DNA of 7,297 nucleotides from DAOTXK01 sp034435395 (GTDB lineage Bacteria; Chloroflexota; Anaerolineae; Aggregatilineales; Ch27), in assembly GCA_034435395.1 (NCBI GenBank), contig DAOTXK010000142.1, positions 1 through 7,297 on the forward strand. Reading direction: 5' to 3'. The notes beneath the pieces were generated by a model. It was not told the origin of the DNA. It was given only the letters and a program-made list of their open reading frames with translations, and did no database searches. Position numbers and translations under genes: made by a program. Below are positions 6,054-7,297 of the stretch, piece by piece. Position 1 is the stretch's first letter, and every line of letters begins with the position of its first letter.

Positions 6054-7297
6054 TCACAACGCCTGCACCAGCTCGCGGAAGCGCCCTCCGCGCTCCTCAA
6101 AATCGCGGTAGGCGTCATAGCTGGTCCCGCCCGGCGAGAGCAGGACCACATCGCCGGGTTCGGCCAGGCCCGCCGCTGCCGCGACCGCCTCGTCGAGCGT
6201 GGACGCCGTCCGCACCCGTGAGGCGGCCAGCCGCCCACTCGCTGACTCGGCCAGCGCCCGCCGCAACCTCTCGGCGATGGTCGGGCCGTATTCGCCAAAG
6301 GTGACCACCGCCCGCGCTTTCCGCACGACCAGCGCGATCAGCTCCTCCCAGGGCAGCTGTTTATCGCGCCCGCCCAACAGCAACACCAGCGGCTCGTCGT
6401 AGCTCCTGACGGCGGCCAGCACCCGCTCCGGCGCGGTGGCGATGCTATCGTTAACCCAGGTCACGCCGCCCACCACGCGGACCACCTCCAGGCGGTGCGG
6501 CATGCCCTGGAAGTCCAGGATCGCCTGGCGCATCGCCCCGACATCCACCCCGGTCGCGCCGCATATGGCACAGGCCGCCAGCACATTGAGGACGTTATGG
6601 TCGCCGCGCAGCGGAATCTCATCCCGCCCGGCCACGACCTGTGGCTCGCCATACCGGCTTGACCGCCCAACGACCGTCACGCGAGAACCGTCCAGATACG
6701 CGCCGTCCGCCACTGGCTCCTGCGCACTGAACCAGACCACGCGCCCCCCCGCCCGATCGGACAGTCCGGCGCTGCCGGGATCGTCGCGGCCCAGCACGGC
6801 CACGTCGTCGGACGACTGGAAGCAGATCAGGCGGGCCTTGGCGGCGGTGTAGGCCGCCATCGTGCCGTGACGGTCCAGGTGGTTGGGTGTCACGTTGAGG
6901 ATCGCCGCATAGCGCGGACTGACCGTGGTCAGCTCCAGCTGGAAGCTGCTCAGCTCCATCACCACACAATCGGTTGGCGCGATCCGCGGCAGGGCGTCCA
7001 GCAGGACATCGCCGATGTTGCCGCCGACGTGGGTCACGCGCCCGTCCGCCTGACACATCCGCCCGACCAGCGCGGTGGTGGTGGTTTTGCCTGCGCTGCC
7101 AGTGATGCCGATCACCGAAGCCGGACAACGCTCCAGGAATAGCTGCGCGTCGTTGCTGACCGGAATCCCGCGCCGGAACGCTTCCTCCACCAGGGGGGCG
7201 GTCAGCGGCACACCGCCGGACACGCACAACAAATCGGCGTCGTCCAACAGGCTGAGCGGATGCCCGCCCAGCACAAAAGCCACGCCAGCCTCCCGAT
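6054..7297 (-). CDS. murD: UDP-N-acetylmuramoylalanine--D-glutamate ligase MurD, 5' end beyond window
   Basis: MurD is the cytoplasmic ATP-dependent ligase that adds D-Glu to UDP-MurNAc-L-Ala. About 414 codons are visible and the frame is open to the right edge. The GTG at 7283 is internal, because the N-terminal Rossmann-like domain is incomplete there (LGGHP and DADLLCVSGGVP belong to its second half). Counting from that GTG: P-loop GITGSAGKTTTT (59-70), ELSSFQLE (110-117), LNVTPNHLDRHG (129-140), Lys149 in YTAAK as the likely carbamylated lysine, LRGDHNVLNVLAA (225-237), MPHRLE (261-266), WVNDSIATAPE (276-286), LLGGRDK (302-308), LSPGGTSYDAY (382-392) and FEERGGRF (395-402). The NDSIATAPE and SPGGTSYD blocks differ from the E. 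coli NDSKATN and SPACASFD forms, but the order and spacing are those of MurD. It is the most upstream gene seen here and is separated from ftsW by 152 nt. Confidence 0.95.
   Translation of the reverse strand, partial: REAGVAFVLGGHPLSLLDDADLLCVSGGVPLTAPLVEEAFRRGIPVSNDAQLFLERCPASVIGITGSAGKTTTTALVGRMCQADGRVTHVGGNIGDVLLDALPRIAPTDCVVMELSSFQLELTTVSPRYAAILNVTPNHLDRHGTMAAYTAAKARLICFQSSDDVAVLGRDDPGSAGLSDRAGGRVVWFSAQEPVADGAYLDGSRVTVVGRSSRYGEPQVVAGRDEIPLRGDHNVLNVLAACAICGATGVDVGAMRQAILDFQGMPHRLEVVRVVGGVTWVNDSIATAPERVLAAVRSYDEPLVLLLGGRDKQLPWEELIALVVRKARAVVTFGEYGPTIAERLRRALAESASGRLAASRVRTASTLDEAVAAAAGLAEPGDVVLLSPGGTSYDAYRDFEERGGRFRELVQAL

Noticed and set aside
1..7297. Mobile elements, CRISPR arrays, tRNA or rRNA genes
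   Set aside because: The window is filled by contiguous dcw genes; no transposase, repeat-spacer pattern or RNA-gene signature was seen on either strand.

Overview
The window is a single-direction segment of a division and cell wall (dcw) gene cluster. All genes lie on the minus strand, so they read from the right edge to the left edge. In transcription order they are: murD (5' end missing), ftsW, murG, two tandem paralogous multi-pass membrane proteins of CvpA-like appearance, murC, and murB (3' end missing). The DNA is GC-rich, which explains the many long antisense and off-frame open frames; none of those resembles a known protein.

Organism. The proteins are clearly bacterial peptidoglycan enzymes with several motif variants (MurG with Gly for the usual His in its N-terminal glycine-rich loop, MurD with GSAGKT, MurC with LSAGD, FtsW with an LPAPHTD catalytic loop). 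From memory of the families, this combination and the murG - membrane protein - murC - murB order best suit a Chloroflexota bacterium, perhaps Anaerolineae. This is inference and was not checked by search.

Layout. 7297-6054 holds murD without its N-terminus. 6053-5902 is a 152-nt gap with promoter-like hexamers. 5901-4573 is ftsW (GTG start). 4655-3528 is murG (GTG start), whose first 83 nt overlap the end of ftsW in another frame. 3531-3001 is the first CvpA-like gene, coupled to murG by an ATGA overlap. After 81 nt comes the second copy, 2919-2392, about 69% identical to the first. murC (2387-999) follows after 4 nt. A 146-nt gap then precedes murB, which starts at a TTG (852) with a strong Shine-Dalgarno and runs off the left edge.

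How they work together. MurB (UDP-GlcNAc-enolpyruvate reduction), MurC (L-Ala addition) and MurD (D-Glu addition) are cytoplasmic steps toward UDP-MurNAc-pentapeptide. MurG adds GlcNAc to lipid I to make lipid II on the inner face of the membrane, and FtsW polymerises lipid II into glycan at the septum. The two CvpA-like proteins have no known step here; sitting between murG and murC suggests a membrane role in envelope growth or division. Most of the window is ordinary dcw content. The unusual points are the tandem membrane-protein pair, the divergent MurG motifs and the long ftsW/murG overlap.
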